64,000 nucleotides of DNA, taken from the NCBI RefSeq assembly GCF_000758885.1, contig NZ_JRNB01000119.1, forward strand, positions 51,422 to 115,421. The letters are read 5' to 3'. This stretch comes from Peptostreptococcus sp. MV1 (lineage in GTDB: Bacteria > Bacillota > Clostridia > Peptostreptococcales > Peptostreptococcaceae). This document shows positions 52,514-63,073 of this stretch, piece by piece (positions within the stretch are counted from its first letter, which is position 1; each line of letters starts with the position of its first letter). The position numbers were made by a program, and so were the translations under genes. A model generated the notes under the pieces. The model was not told the origin of the DNA, made no database searches, and saw only the letters and a program-made list of their open reading frames with translations.

Positions 52514-54571
52514 ATGTATAGCGTATTAAATGAAAATATACAATTTGTTAAGGGGATAGGCCCCAAGAAGGCAGAAAAGATGTCTAGACTAGGTATATTT
52601 ACAGTCAAAGATGCCCTCTACTATTTTCCAAGACAGTTTGAAGATAGGTCTAGGCAGAAGAAAATATTCCAGTTAGAAGAGGGAGAAAAAACTGGTGTCA
52701 GGGTCAAGATAGACAGGATTAATTCTAGCAGTCGAAGGCGGCTTAGTATTACCGAATTTTATGTAAGTGATGAAACTGGCAGGGCCAAGCTAGTATTTTT
52801 CAACAAGGCCTACTTGAGAAATACCTTTAGGGTAGGCGACATAGTCAAGGTATTCGGTAGCGTCAAGAAGCATGCTGGACCTATGACCGAGCTACATAAT
52901 TGTGAGATAGAATACGACAAGATAGATAAAAATACGGGCATTATCATGCCGGTATACAGCCTTACAGGAGGTGTCAGCAATAAGGATGTAATGGGGATGA
53001 TAAGGAATATTTTTGAATCCTCGGATATTAGTATAGGGGAATACCTGCCAAAATGGCTGGTTGAAAAGTACAACCTGTGTGGGGTTGATTTTGCCATAAG
53101 GAATATGCACTTTCCCGAAAAAAAAGAAAATGTAAAGATTGCCATGTATAGACTTATATTTGAGGAGTTACTCTTCCTCCAGCTAGGCCTATTTACAGTA
53201 AAGGGTAATAACAAGGTAGGCAGGGGTATAAGGTTTGAGAGACATCCAGACATGGATAAGATAGAAGAAGGCCTGCCTTTTAGGCTGACTCGTGCCCAAC
53301 AGAAGGCCTATGACGATATTGTGGCCGACATGGCATCGGATAGGATAATGAATAGGTTGGTCCAGGGTGATGTGGGATCAGGAAAGACTGTTGTGGCCCA
53401 ATTAGCTCTGGCTAACTGCGTCCTGAATGGCTACCAGGGGGCCTATATGGCACCGACTGAAATCTTGGCCAAGCAACATATGGAGAGTTTTAAGGAATTT
53501 TTTGATGGAAGTGGTATAAGGGTAGAGGTCCTAACAGGTAGTTCGACCAAGAAAGAGGCTAGGGAAATTCTAGAAGACCTAGCAAGTGGTCAGATTGACA
53601 TCTTAATCGGTACCCATGCCCTGATTGAGGATAGGGTAGACTTTGCCAATTTGGGATTGGTCATTACAGATGAGCAGCATAGGTTCGGAGTAAGGCAGAG
53701 GGGGAGGCTGACATCTAAGTCAGAAAATCCAGATGTCCTAGTTATGACTGCAACACCTATACCTAGAACTTTGGCCCTTATTCTATATGGTGACTTAGAT
53801 ATTTCTGTGATAGACGAATTGCCACCAGGTAGGAAGCCTATAGAGACCCTAGCTATAGAGAAGAGGAAGAGAGAGTCCTACTATATGTCCAAGGTTAGGT
53901 CAGAAATTGAAAAGGGAAGGCAGGTCTACGTGGTATGTCCCCTAGTTGAAGAGAGCGAGACTATGGACCTAAAGTCTGCTACGGAGGTCTATGATGAATT
54001 GAGGTATGCCTTTTTCAAGGACCTGAGAATAGGTCTTCTACACGGTAGGATGAAGGCTAGTGAAAAGGACCAGGTTATGGAGGCCTTTAAAAATCACGAA
54101 TTGGATATACTGGTATCTACTACGGTAATAGAGGTAGGGGTAAATGTTCCAAATGCCAGCCTGATGATTATTGAAAATGCTGAGAGGTTCGGTCTGGCCC
54201 AGCTTCATCAGTTGAGGGGGCGTGTAGGCAGGGGAAGTGAAAAATCCTACTGTACACTTATATACGGTTCAAAGACTGAAATATGTAAAAATAGGATGTC
54301 TATAATGGAAGAGACTAATGACGGTTTTAAGATATCCGAGAGAGACCTTGAACTAAGAGGGCCTGGAGACTTTTTTGGAACTAGGCAGCATGGTCTACCA
54401 GAATTAAGGGTAGCCAACCTATTTAAGCATATAAAGATACTTAGGCTAGTCCAAAAAGAGGCCAGAGAAATCTATTCATCAGACCCATCCCTAAGATTAA
54501 GAGACAATGAAGGTATCAGGATAAAGGTCGAAGAGATGTTCAATACAATAGGTGGTAATATATCCATATAG
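52514..54571 (+). CDS. recG: ATP-dependent DNA helicase RecG
   Basis: A 685-residue branched-DNA helicase for replication-fork reversal. The N-terminal wedge/OB domain is followed by the SF2 motor: Walker A GDVGSGKTVVA, DEQHRFG (motif II), MTATPIPRTLAL (III), and TTVIEVGVNVPNA with QLHQLRGRVGRG (V/VI). ATG 52514 has GGAGG immediately upstream; the earlier in-frame TTG at 52466 falls inside the terminator. Confidence 0.95.
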   Translation: MYSVLNENIQFVKGIGPKKAEKMSRLGIFTVKDALYYFPRQFEDRSRQKKIFQLEEGEKTGVRVKIDRINSSSRRRLSITEFYVSDETGRAKLVFFNKAYLRNTFRVGDIVKVFGSVKKHAGPMTELHNCEIEYDKIDKNTGIIMPVYSLTGGVSNKDVMGMIRNIFESSDISIGEYLPKWLVEKYNLCGVDFAIRNMHFPEKKENVKIAMYRLIFEELLFLQLGLFTVKGNNKVGRGIRFERHPDMDKIEEGLPFRLTRAQQKAYDDIVADMASDRIMNRLVQGDVGSGKTVVAQLALANCVLNGYQGAYMAPTEILAKQHMESFKEFFDGSGIRVEVLTGSSTKKEAREILEDLASGQIDILIGTHALIEDRVDFANLGLVITDEQHRFGVRQRGRLTSKSENPDVLVMTATPIPRTLALILYGDLDISVIDELPPGRKPIETLAIEKRKRESYYMSKVRSEIEKGRQVYVVCPLVEESETMDLKSATEVYDELRYAFFKDLRIGLLHGRMKASEKDQVMEAFKNHELDILVSTTVIEVGVNVPNASLMIIENAERFGLAQLHQLRGRVGRGSEKSYCTLIYGSKTEICKNRMSIMEETNDGFKISERDLELRGPGDFFGTRQHGLPELRVANLFKHIKILRLVQKEAREIYSSDPSLRLRDNEGIRIKVEEMFNTIGGNISI

Positions 54572-54768
54572 GTGTTTGTTCTAAAGGATAGGTCTTATAC
54601 TAGATTAATTGGAGCTAGGCATGATTATAGGTAGGTATGCTAGGGCAGACTGCGTAGACATAGTTTGCCTATCTAATATTTTGTCTGAAATAAGAACATT
54701 AATCTAGTTAAATACTATATTGTATGATAGAATATATTTAAGTAAAGATTTTATTAGGAGGATTAGGA

Positions 54769-55329
54769 GTGAGAGTAATATCCGGAAGTGCCAGGGGGCT
54801 AAAACTCAATACACCAAGCGATGACAGGATAAGACCTACTACTGACAGGGTAAAAGAATCCATGTTTAACATTATACAGGACTGGGTCTACGATAGTCAG
54901 GTTCTGGACCTATTTGCAGGCAGTGGAGCCCTAGGTATTGAAGCCTTGTCGAGGGGGGCCAAAGAGGCAGTATTTTGTGATAAGAGTCTCGACAGTATCA
55001 AGATAATAAAATCAAATATTGAAAAGGCCAGGCTGGTTGATAGGAGCCACTTGCTAAATTGTGACTTCAAGAAATGTCTCAGTGATATGGAGGTCAAGGG
55101 TCAGACTTTTGACTTGATCTTTGTGGATCCTCCCTACTACAAGGACTTGTTTGAAGATGTTCTTGAAACCATAAGGGCCTGTAATATATTGAATAAGGAC
55201 GGAATAGTCATAGTTGAGCACGATGCCAGTACTAGTATAGGTCATATAAAGGGTCTAGACGTTTTCAAGGAAAAAAAGTACGGGATTACAATGCTGACTT
55301 TCTACTGTTTGGAGGATTGCAATGAGTAA
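54769..55329 (+). CDS. rsmD: 16S rRNA (guanine966-N2)-methyltransferase
   Basis: A 186-residue RsmD. The opening MRVISGSARGLKL, RPTTDRVKESMFNI, SAM motif LDLFAGSGALGIEALSRGA and the catalytic DPPY are all present. It starts at GTG 54769 with TAGGAGGA upstream. It overlaps coaD by 8 bases, the conserved rsmD-coaD pair. The 198-bp gap before it holds one imperfect hairpin (about 54654-54684), possibly the recG terminator, and nothing else I recognise. Confidence 0.94.
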   Translation: MRVISGSARGLKLNTPSDDRIRPTTDRVKESMFNIIQDWVYDSQVLDLFAGSGALGIEALSRGAKEAVFCDKSLDSIKIIKSNIEKARLVDRSHLLNCDFKKCLSDMEVKGQTFDLIFVDPPYYKDLFEDVLETIRACNILNKDGIVIVEHDASTSIGHIKGLDVFKEKKYGITMLTFYCLEDCNE

Positions 55330-55807
55330 GGATGTTAGGGCCATATTTGCTGGATCGTTTGACCCAATTACCAATGGCCATATAGATATAATTGAGAGGG
55401 CTGCCAAGATGTTCAGCCACTTGGAGGTTGGTTTATTGATAAATCCCAACAAGAAGACACTTTTTACCATGGATGAGAGGGTGGACCTGATAAGAGAGGC
55501 AACCAAACATTTGGACAATGTGAGTGTTATTAGCTTTGATGGCTTGTTGATAGACTACTGTATGAAGAATAATATAGGTGTACTTGTCAGAGGGGTTAGG
55601 ACCATAGCAGATATGGAGTATGAATTACAGATGGCACATATGAACAAGGAATTAAATGACGGCTTGGAAACCATTATCTTGCCAACTAGCAAGACATATT
55701 CTTTTATTAGTTCATCACTTATTAAAGAAGTGCTTCACTTTGATGCTGATGTGAGTAACCTAGTACCAACCTGTGTGATTGAGAAATTAAAAGAAAAAAA
55801 TAAATAA
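55322..55807 (+). CDS. coaD: Phosphopantetheine adenylyltransferase
   Basis: A 161-residue CoaD catalysing the penultimate step of CoA synthesis. Nucleotidyltransferase motifs GSFDPITNGHIDII and the C-terminal FISSSLIKEV are clear, and the length is normal. It overlaps rsmD by 8 bases. Confidence 0.95.
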   Translation: MSKDVRAIFAGSFDPITNGHIDIIERAAKMFSHLEVGLLINPNKKTLFTMDERVDLIREATKHLDNVSVISFDGLLIDYCMKNNIGVLVRGVRTIADMEYELQMAHMNKELNDGLETIILPTSKTYSFISSSLIKEVLHFDADVSNLVPTCVIEKLKEKNK

Positions 55808-55830
55808 GTATATGAATTTGGAGGATAAAT

Positions 55831-56376
55831 ATGAGCGAAGATATTAAGATTATGGAAATACTTGCTGAGATGAAAGAAATGCTAAACCAGGCTAGTGGTT
55901 TTCCACTTTCAAAAAAAGTAGGTGTAGATAGGGAAGAAATGTTAAACTTGATTGATGAGTTGAAGGAAGCCCTACCTTATGAACTTGACACTGCCCTAAA
56001 GATTATAAAGGAACAGGATTCTATCCTTGAATCTGCTAGGAATGATGCAGACTTCCTTAGGGAAGAGGCAAAGAGAGAAAGAGAACAGAAGATAAGAGAA
56101 TGTAACGACGAAATAATCATCAAAAACAAGCAGGTAGATTCAGAAATCGAAAGCATGATGAAGGAAGCTACAATGAGGGCTGAAGAGCTAGTATCTGAGA
56201 GCAAGATAAATAAGGATGCCAAGGCCAGGTCTGAGAAGATGATAAAAGAAGCCACAGATTATTCTAGAGACTTGAGAACAGGGGCAAGAAATTACTCTAT
56301 AGAACAGTTGGAGAGCGTGGAAGCTACCTTGGTAGAAATCCTGTCTGATGTTAGGAAGGGTAAGTCTCAGCTATAG
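55831..56376 (+). CDS. Coiled-coil protein between coaD and tmcAL
   Basis: A 181-residue soluble protein, mostly one long charged coiled coil (about 60-165) preceded by a short helical domain containing ...FPLSKKVGVDREEMLNLID.... Similar uncharacterised proteins, sometimes called ATPase or DivIVA-like, occupy this place in Clostridia; I see no nucleotide-binding motif. GGAGG is upstream. Function unknown; the position suggests a conserved house-keeping or envelope role. Confidence 0.75.
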   Translation: MSEDIKIMEILAEMKEMLNQASGFPLSKKVGVDREEMLNLIDELKEALPYELDTALKIIKEQDSILESARNDADFLREEAKREREQKIRECNDEIIIKNKQVDSEIESMMKEATMRAEELVSESKINKDAKARSEKMIKEATDYSRDLRTGARNYSIEQLESVEATLVEILSDVRKGKSQL

Positions 56377-56380
56377 GCCT

Positions 56381-57697
56381 ATGAAGATTGGTGGAATAAT
56401 AGCAGAATATAATCCCTTTCACAAGGGTCACAGCTACCAAATAGAAGAGTTCAAGAGGATATCGTCTTGCAGCCATCTTGTGGTGGCCATGAGTGGTAAC
56501 TTTGTCCAAAGGGGAGGTCCTGCCCTAGTAGATAAGTATGCCAGGACACAGATGGCCCTGGATAATGGGGTTGACTTGGTCATAGAGATACCAAGCATAT
56601 TTGCCGGACAAACTGCTGAAATATTTGCTAGAGGGGGTCTACTCAGTCTAAATTCATTGGGCTGTGTAGATTCTTTTTGTTTTGGTTCAGAAGATGGCAA
56701 TATAGACAGGTTAAGAGAGCTTGCAGGCTATATATACGACCAGGCAGCTTTGATAGATGAGAGGGCGGGACTACTGATGAAAAATAGCATGTCCTATGCC
56801 AAGGCGAGGGAAGAGGCAATCAGACAAGGTTTTGAGTCTTTCGATATTGGGGCTATCCTCAGTCAATCTAATAATATCTTGGGACTAGAATATCTAAAGG
56901 AGGCTAGGAGGCTGGACTCAGGCATGGAGGCAGTCACAATAAAGAGACAGGGAGCTTCCTACAATAGTCAAGATATGGATGGGCCTATGCCATCAGCAAG
57001 TGCAATTAGAAGGTCAATACTAGGGCTAGGAAAATTTGAAAATATTGGACAGCTAGAAGACGAATGTAAGTATGGAGACGCTATAGGGCAAAACATAGAT
57101 CAAATCCTAGGCAAGCTTCTAGACAAGTCTGTCTTGGATATATTAAAATCCCTGAGTGGACAAGGTATAGATTTTATGGGAGAGGATAGTTTTTTCCAAG
57201 AAATATCCTATATACTTGCCAGAGAGGACCAGGGTCTAGGAAAATATTTTGAAGTCAATGGTGGACTTGAGCACTCTATAAGGAGGGCTGTACTGACATC
57301 TACCAGCATGGCAGGTGTTCTAGCAAGTCTCAGCAACAAGTCCCATACGCACTCAAAAATTAGAAGGGCCATATATAATATCCTTTTAGGAATCACAAAG
57401 TCGGATATGGACCAGGCCAAAGTTATAAAATCCCTTCCCTATGCTAGAGTTTTAGGAATGAATAATAAGGGCAGAGATATACTGAGGATGGCAAAAGAAA
57501 GGTCTAGCATAAATATAATAACTAGTCCAGCCAAGGCTATAAATAGTCATATCTATAGGGAGGATTCCTTGTACAGGAAGCTTCTAGATATAGATCTCAG
57601 AACCTCAGCCATATATTATCAGAAGTATCATGCCAAGAATCCAGACCTACTAGCAAGGGGGCAGGCAGACTTTTTTGATACAAGGTTTAACTTTTGA
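56381..57697 (+). CDS. tmcAL: tRNA(Met) cytidine acetate ligase
   Basis: A 438-residue YlbM/TmcAL, which makes ac4C34 of elongator tRNA-Met from acetate and ATP. The nucleotidyltransferase opening GGIIAEYNPFHKGHSYQI (HKGH motif) and MSGNFVQRGGPALVDKYART are diagnostic. ATG 56381 lies 4 bases after the previous stop and lacks a strong SD, so re-initiation is likely. The acetate kinase gene follows, and both use acetate. Confidence 0.88.
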   Translation: MKIGGIIAEYNPFHKGHSYQIEEFKRISSCSHLVVAMSGNFVQRGGPALVDKYARTQMALDNGVDLVIEIPSIFAGQTAEIFARGGLLSLNSLGCVDSFCFGSEDGNIDRLRELAGYIYDQAALIDERAGLLMKNSMSYAKAREEAIRQGFESFDIGAILSQSNNILGLEYLKEARRLDSGMEAVTIKRQGASYNSQDMDGPMPSASAIRRSILGLGKFENIGQLEDECKYGDAIGQNIDQILGKLLDKSVLDILKSLSGQGIDFMGEDSFFQEISYILAREDQGLGKYFEVNGGLEHSIRRAVLTSTSMAGVLASLSNKSHTHSKIRRAIYNILLGITKSDMDQAKVIKSLPYARVLGMNNKGRDILRMAKERSSINIITSPAKAINSHIYREDSLYRKLLDIDLRTSAIYYQKYHAKNPDLLARGQADFFDTRFNF

Positions 57698-57810
57698 TTC
57701 AAGTAGAATTTTTAAGTTTGTTTTTTTAAGAAGTATATGTACTTTTTCTAAAAAAAGTGTTATATTAACAAAGGTATAATAATTAATCATTAAGTGGAGG
57801 AAAGTAATAA

Positions 57811-59007
57811 ATGAAAGTTTTAGTGTTAAATTGTGGTAGTTCATCATTGAAGTATCAGTTAATTGATATGGATAATGAAGCAGTACTTTGTAAGGGATTG
57901 GTAGAAAGAATTGGTATAGAAGGTTCTATACTTAAGCATGAAAAGGAAGGTCTAGAAGGCAAGCATATTGTTGAGCAGCCAATGAAGGACCACAAGGATG
58001 CAATAAACCACGTCCTTACTGCTGTTGCAGATCCAGCTGTTGGAGCTGTAAAGGAAATGAAGGAAATAGATGCTGTTGGACACAGGATAGTTCACGGTGG
58101 AGAAAAGTTTGCTTCTTCTGCAGTATTGACTGATGAAGTAATAGCTGCAATCAAGGATTGTAGTGACCTTGCTCCCCTACACAATCCAGCCAACCTAATG
58201 GGTGTAGAAGCTTGCAGGGCTATACTTCCTGATGTCCCAATGGTAGGTGTATTTGATACAGCCTTCCACCAGACAATGCCAGAAAAATCTTTTATGTATG
58301 GTCTACCTCATGAATTATATAAGAAGCATGGTGTTAGAAGATATGGTTTCCACGGTACTTCTCACCTATATGTATCACAGAAGGCTGCTGAAATGCTAGG
58401 CAAGAAGCCAGAAGACCTAAAGATCATCACTTGCCACCTAGGTAATGGTGCATCTATAACTGCAGTTGACGGAGGAAAGTCAGTTGATACATCTATGGGT
58501 CTAACTCCACTAGAGGGTCTAATAATGGGAACAAGATGTGGTGATATAGATCCAGCTATCATACCTTTCGTAATGAAGAAGGAAGGTCTAGATGCTGATG
58601 GCGTTGACAAGTTGATGAACAAGGAGTCAGGAGTATACGGTATGACTGGTATATCTTCAGACTTTAGAGATATAGAGGATGCAGCTGCTCAAGGAAATGA
58701 GCTAGCTATAAATGCCCTAGCTGCCTATGCTCAGAGAGTAAAGAAGTACATAGGTGCCTATGCTGCTGAGATGAACGGTGTGGATGCAATTGTATTTACT
58801 GCTGGTCTTGGAGAAAATGGTATAGGAATGAGAGAAATGATCTGTGCCGACATGGACTTTATGGGAATCAAGCTAGATGCCCAAAAGAATGATGTAAGAG
58901 GCAAGGACAGGATAATCTCTGCTGACGATTCAAGAGTAAAGGTATTGTTGATACCAACTAATGAAGAATTGATGATAGCAAGAGATACATTGAGACTGTC
59001 TAAATAG
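57811..59007 (+). CDS. ackA: Acetate kinase
   Basis: A 398-residue ASKHA kinase making ATP and acetate from acetyl phosphate, the main ATP step in many anaerobic fermentations. N-terminal [48 protein letters not shown] and FTAGLGENG are present. GTGGAGGAAA precedes the ATG. Codons look optimised for high expression (CTA, AAG, GCT). pta is not adjacent. Confidence 0.96.
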   Translation: MKVLVLNCGSSSLKYQLIDMDNEAVLCKGLVERIGIEGSILKHEKEGLEGKHIVEQPMKDHKDAINHVLTAVADPAVGAVKEMKEIDAVGHRIVHGGEKFASSAVLTDEVIAAIKDCSDLAPLHNPANLMGVEACRAILPDVPMVGVFDTAFHQTMPEKSFMYGLPHELYKKHGVRRYGFHGTSHLYVSQKAAEMLGKKPEDLKIITCHLGNGASITAVDGGKSVDTSMGLTPLEGLIMGTRCGDIDPAIIPFVMKKEGLDADGVDKLMNKESGVYGMTGISSDFRDIEDAAAQGNELAINALAAYAQRVKKYIGAYAAEMNGVDAIVFTAGLGENGIGMREMICADMDFMGIKLDAQKNDVRGKDRIISADDSRVKVLLIPTNEELMIARDTLRLSK

Positions 59008-59017
59008 TTAAAAATAC

Positions 59018-59046
59018 TTGACAAATTGGTTTCAAATATGTATAAT
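59018..59046 (+). promoter_or_regulatory. Consensus sigma-A promoter for yceD-rpmF
   Basis: TTGACA (59018-59023), exactly 17 bases, TATAAT (59041-59046): a perfect match to consensus. Confidence 0.92.
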
Positions 59047-59077
59047 AGATAAGTAATGTTTTAGAGGTGATAAATTT

Positions 59078-59596
59078 ATGAAGCTAAATATAGATTCTCT
59101 AACTAATAAAGAGAGAGAAAGTATAGACTTTGATTTTAGTGAAGAACTAGAGTCGGTTAAATATTATGGTGTGGAATATAATTTGATATCACCACTGCAT
59201 CTGACTGGTAGGATATCCAGGGCTGGAAGGAACTTTTTGCTAAGGGCTAGCGTTGCCTTTGATTATGAAGGAGCCTGCTCGAGGTGTTTAAAGGACATGA
59301 AGGTTCCGGTTGATTATGAGATAGATGCATACCTAATGAAGGAAGAATATGATGAGGATAGTTATGAAGATGTAGACGTATTTCCTCTAGAAGGTACAGA
59401 GGTTGACCTCTTGGAACTTGTAGATAGTACACTGACTTATAATATGCCTCAAAAAGTGTTGTGTAGCGAAGATTGCAAAGGAATATGTTCGGGCTGTGGG
59501 GTAGATTTAAATACCCATGACTGCGTGTGTGAAGACTCCATGGACGAAGATGACATTGATCCTAGATTTGCTAAATTAAAAGAATTGTTAAAATAG
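59078..59596 (+). CDS. yceD: DUF177/YceD protein
   Basis: A 172-residue YceD-family protein with Cys pairs in YEGACSRCLKDM and VLCSEDCKGICSGCGVDLN, typical of the family paired with rpmF. In plants and bacteria relatives affect 23S rRNA accumulation. AGAGGTGA precedes the ATG; rpmF starts 17 bases downstream. Confidence 0.88.
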   Translation: MKLNIDSLTNKERESIDFDFSEELESVKYYGVEYNLISPLHLTGRISRAGRNFLLRASVAFDYEGACSRCLKDMKVPVDYEIDAYLMKEEYDEDSYEDVDVFPLEGTEVDLLELVDSTLTYNMPQKVLCSEDCKGICSGCGVDLNTHDCVCEDSMDEDDIDPRFAKLKELLK

Positions 59597-59613
59597 AGTA
59601 AGGAGGTGTCTTC

Positions 59614-59793
59614 ATGGCAGTACCAAAGCGTAGAACATCTAAATCTAAAACTAAAATGAGAAGAGCGTCTAATTCAAAGATGGTTCCTACTGGTTTTGTA
59701 GAGTGTCCACAGTGTCACGAACCAAAGTTACCACACAGAGTTTGTACAAGTTGCGGATCATACGATGGTAAAGAAGTAGTATCAGTTGACTAA
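59614..59793 (+). CDS. rpmF: 50S ribosomal protein L32
   Basis: A 59-residue L32: [18 protein letters not shown] opening and two zinc Cys pairs (VECPQCHEP and VCTSCG). AAGGAGGTG lies before ATG 59614. The yceD-rpmF-plsX order is widely conserved. Confidence 0.96.
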   Translation: MAVPKRRTSKSKTKMRRASNSKMVPTGFVECPQCHEPKLPHRVCTSCGSYDGKEVVSVD

Positions 59794-59826
59794 TTAGATT
59801 TTAGAAAACAGAATATGATTGTTAGG

Positions 59827-59856
59827 TAGCGTAGGCTTTTTGCTTACGCTATTTTT
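59827..59856 (+). terminator. Terminator of yceD-rpmF
   Basis: TAGCGTAGGC pairs with GCTTACGCTA around TTTTT, then TTTTT. Confidence 0.88.
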
Positions 59857-59869
59857 ACGTTTGAAAATA

Positions 59870-59878
59870 TGGTATAAT
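59870..59878 (+). promoter_or_regulatory. Extended -10 promoter of plsX
   Basis: TGGTATAAT is an extended -10 element directly after the rpmF terminator, 29 bases before the plsX start. A TTGAAA at 59861 is too close to act as its -35. Confidence 0.5.
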
Positions 59879-59906
59879 TATAGTACTTAGATTTATGGAG
59901 GTAAAT

Positions 59907-60920
59907 ATGAAAATAGTTATAGATGGAATGGGCGGTGACAATGCACCTATGGCACCTGTAGAGGGAGCCTGCATGGCCGTCAAGGAATACGGTGTTGATA
60001 TAGTAATTACAGGTGACAAGGACCAGTTGGAGGCAGAGCTAGCCAAGCACGATTGTGACAAGTCAAAGATAGAGATAGTGCACACGACTCAGATAATCAC
60101 AAACGATGAAAAGCCTGTAGCAGCCATCAGGAGAAAGACAGATTCTTCTATGGTTGTAGCCCTAAACATGGTGAAAAATAAAGAGGCTGATGCAATGGTG
60201 TCGGCTGGTAGTACAGGAGCCTTGCTAAGTGGAGGAGTATTCGTCATAAAGAGAATTAAGGGTATCAGTAGACCTTGCATATGTACTGCTATACCTACTA
60301 TGGATGGTGGTGTCAGCCTACTGTCAGATACAGGAGCAAATGTTGACTGTAATGGCCAGCAGTTGGTTGACTTCGCAGCCATGAGCAATATATATGCCAA
60401 GAGGGTTATGAAGATAGATAATCCAAGGATTGCCCTAGCCAATATAGGTACAGAAGAGGGCAAGGGAAACGAATTGTTAAAAACTACATATGACCTATTA
60501 AAGGACAGGAAAGATATGAATTTTATAGGTAATATGGAGACTAGGGAAATATTAAATGGTGTATGTGATGTAGTAATATGTGATGGCTTTATAGGTAATG
60601 TCATAGTGAAAACCCTAGAGGGAACAGTCCTATCACTTTTCAAGAAGATGAAGGAAACTATTATGTCATCAACTAAGGCCAAGATAGGAGCCCTCTTGAT
60701 GAAGGATAGTCTAAAAGGTTTGAAGGACTCACTTGATTATTCATCACATGGTGGTGCCCCATTCTTGGGAGTTGAGGGTGGCCTAATAAAAGCCCATGGT
60801 AGTTCTGATGCCAGAGCCATCAAAAATGCTATCAGGCAGGCTATACAGTTTGTAGATGGAAATGTGGTTGAAGAAATCAGGGCCTATATATCAAGTGACA
60901 AGGAAAATGAAGATAAATAA
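59907..60920 (+). CDS. plsX: Phosphate acyltransferase PlsX
   Basis: A 337-residue enzyme converting acyl-ACP to acyl phosphate for phosphatidic acid synthesis. IVIDGMGGDNAP, SAGSTGALLSGG, GANVDC, and YSSHGGAPFLGVEG are typical. ATG 59907 is used because GGAGGT is 4-5 bases before it; ATG 59895 overlaps the SD. Unlike Bacillus, fab genes do not follow; fbp does. Confidence 0.95.
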   Translation: MKIVIDGMGGDNAPMAPVEGACMAVKEYGVDIVITGDKDQLEAELAKHDCDKSKIEIVHTTQIITNDEKPVAAIRRKTDSSMVVALNMVKNKEADAMVSAGSTGALLSGGVFVIKRIKGISRPCICTAIPTMDGGVSLLSDTGANVDCNGQQLVDFAAMSNIYAKRVMKIDNPRIALANIGTEEGKGNELLKTTYDLLKDRKDMNFIGNMETREILNGVCDVVICDGFIGNVIVKTLEGTVLSLFKKMKETIMSSTKAKIGALLMKDSLKGLKDSLDYSSHGGAPFLGVEGGLIKAHGSSDARAIKNAIRQAIQFVDGNVVEEIRAYISSDKENEDK

Positions 60921-61026
60921 TATATAAAAGAGTGAAGAACAAATCCTATATGAATATGAGTGGGTATCAGCTTAAATATGTGGATAATATGATAGGATTT
61001 GGTGAACTAGTATTTTGGAGGTAGAT

Positions 61027-63003
61027 ATGAGAGATAATTTAGCTGTCGACGATAGGGACCTAAAGTTCAAATACTTGAAACTCATGGCCAACCAATATCC
61101 GACAATATCTGAAGCAAGTACAGAAATAATCAATTTGGAAGCAATATTGAACCTACCAAAGGGGACAGAGCATTTTTTATCAGACATACATGGTGAGCAC
61201 GAGCCCTTTATTCATGTATTAAAAAACGGCTCAGGAGTAGTAAGGAGGAAGATTGACGAACTCTTTACCAATACAATGAGGGACTCGGAAAAAAGGTCTC
61301 TAGCTACCTTGGTCTACTATCCCTACAGCAAGATGGAGATGGTAAAAAGGACTGAGAGCAGTATGGAAGACTTCTATAGGATTTCTATATACAGGCTGGT
61401 AGAGCTTTGCAAATACTGTTCTAGTAAGTATACTAGGTCTAAGGTTAGGAAGCTCTTGCCAAAGGATTATGCCTATGTAATAGAAGAACTAATGCATGAG
61501 CACAGGAAGAGCGAGCACAAGGAAGAGTACTATGTATCCTTGGTGGAATCAATAATTAGCCTAGGCCAGTCTGAAAACTTTATAGGTGCCCTTGCCAAGG
61601 CTATACAAAAGTTGGTTGTAGACAGGCTACACATAGTGGGTGATATATATGACAGGGGGCCAAGGCCAGACTTGATTATAGACCGTCTCATGGACCACCA
61701 CAGTGTCGATATCCAGTGGGGTAACCACGATATCTTGTGGATGGGGGCAGCAGCCGGTGAGAAAACCTGCATAGCCAATGCCCTGAGAATTTCTTCAAGG
61801 TATGATAACCTAGATATCATAGAGGATATATACGGTATAAACCTCCTACCGCTGGCGAGTTTTGCCATAAGCACATATAAGAATGACCCATGTAGTGAGT
61901 TCCAACCTAAGGTGGACAGGGATGACTCCAATTTGAGGGAAATATCCATGATAGCCAAGATTCACAAGGCTATCAGCATCATACAGTTCAAGTTAGAAGG
62001 GGCTATTATTGGCAGGAGGCCAGAGTATGAGATGGACCATAGGCTCCTTTTAGACAAGGTGGACTACGACAAGGGAACTATAGTCATCAAGGGCAAGACA
62101 TACCCTTTGAAAGATACTAACTTCCCGACTATAGATCCTGCAGACCCTTATAGGTTGACATCTGAAGAAGAGGAAATCATAGACAAGCTGGCAGATGCCT
62201 TTAGGTCCAGTGACAAGCTTCAAAAGCATATCAACTTCCTGTTTTCAAAGGGAAGTATCTACCTAAAGTACAATGGCAACCTATTAATTCACGGTGGTCT
62301 TCCATTAAAGGACGATGGTAGCTTTATGTCGATGAAACTAAGAGGACAGGAGTATTCAGGCAAGGCCCTACTTGACAAGATGGAGTCCCTAGTAAGAGAG
62401 GCCTATTATGAAGAGGATGAAGACAAGAGGTCTTATGGCTTGGATATGTTCTGGTACCTATGGACTGGTAAGTGTTCATCACTCTTTGGTAAGGACGATA
62501 TGACTACCTATGAGAGGTACTTTATAGAGGACAAGGTCACCCACAAGGAAAATAAAAATCCATACTTCAGTCTTAGAGAGGATATGACTATACTCAAAAA
62601 AATATTTGATGAGTTTGATATGGATTTTGAAGAAGACCATATTATAAATGGTCATGTACCTGTCAAGTACAAGAAGGGGGAAAGCCCAGTTAAGGCCCAG
62701 GGCAAGGTCTTTGTAATAGATGGGGGCTTCTCCAAGGCCTATCAGAGCAAGACAGGTATGGCAGGCTATACACTGATATATAACTCAAGGACCTTACAGC
62801 TAGTAGCTCACGAACCTTTTACATCAAAGGAGGATGCTGTAAAGAACGAGAGAGATATCATATCGTCTACAGTCTTGGTTGAGCACAAGTCCAAGAGGAA
62901 GATGATTAAGGATACAAATGATGGCCAGCAACTATTGGAGATGGTAGAAGATCTTAAAGACCTACTAGCAGCCTACAGGAGCGGTCTAATTAAGGAAAAA
63001 TAA
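61027..63003 (+). CDS. fbp: Fructose-1,6-bisphosphatase class III
   Basis: A 658-residue Firmicute-type FBPase, a metallophosphatase of gluconeogenesis. The metal motifs FLSDIHGEHEPF, GDIYDRGPRPD, WGNHDILWMGAA, and IINGHVPVK are visible. ATG 61027 is chosen for GGAGGT 5 bases ahead. Confidence 0.95.
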   Translation: MRDNLAVDDRDLKFKYLKLMANQYPTISEASTEIINLEAILNLPKGTEHFLSDIHGEHEPFIHVLKNGSGVVRRKIDELFTNTMRDSEKRSLATLVYYPYSKMEMVKRTESSMEDFYRISIYRLVELCKYCSSKYTRSKVRKLLPKDYAYVIEELMHEHRKSEHKEEYYVSLVESIISLGQSENFIGALAKAIQKLVVDRLHIVGDIYDRGPRPDLIIDRLMDHHSVDIQWGNHDILWMGAAAGEKTCIANALRISSRYDNLDIIEDIYGINLLPLASFAISTYKNDPCSEFQPKVDRDDSNLREISMIAKIHKAISIIQFKLEGAIIGRRPEYEMDHRLLLDKVDYDKGTIVIKGKTYPLKDTNFPTIDPADPYRLTSEEEEIIDKLADAFRSSDKLQKHINFLFSKGSIYLKYNGNLLIHGGLPLKDDGSFMSMKLRGQEYSGKALLDKMESLVREAYYEEDEDKRSYGLDMFWYLWTGKCSSLFGKDDMTTYERYFIEDKVTHKENKNPYFSLREDMTILKKIFDEFDMDFEEDHIINGHVPVKYKKGESPVKAQGKVFVIDGGFSKAYQSKTGMAGYTLIYNSRTLQLVAHEPFTSKEDAVKNERDIISSTVLVEHKSKRKMIKDTNDGQQLLEMVEDLKDLLAAYRSGLIKEK

Positions 63004-63073
63004 TTTGCAAAAATAAGTATATTTTGGTATTATTGTAGCATAGATAATAGTGGAATAATCATGGAGGTGTACA

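Noticed and set aside
54654..54690. Small RNA candidate upstream of rsmD
   Set aside because: GGCAGACT/AGTTTGCC can pair, but no promoter is positioned for it; more simply a weak recG terminator.
60089..60682. 197-codon open frame antisense to plsX
   Set aside because: No SD or recognisable domain; lies entirely inside the well-supported plsX gene.
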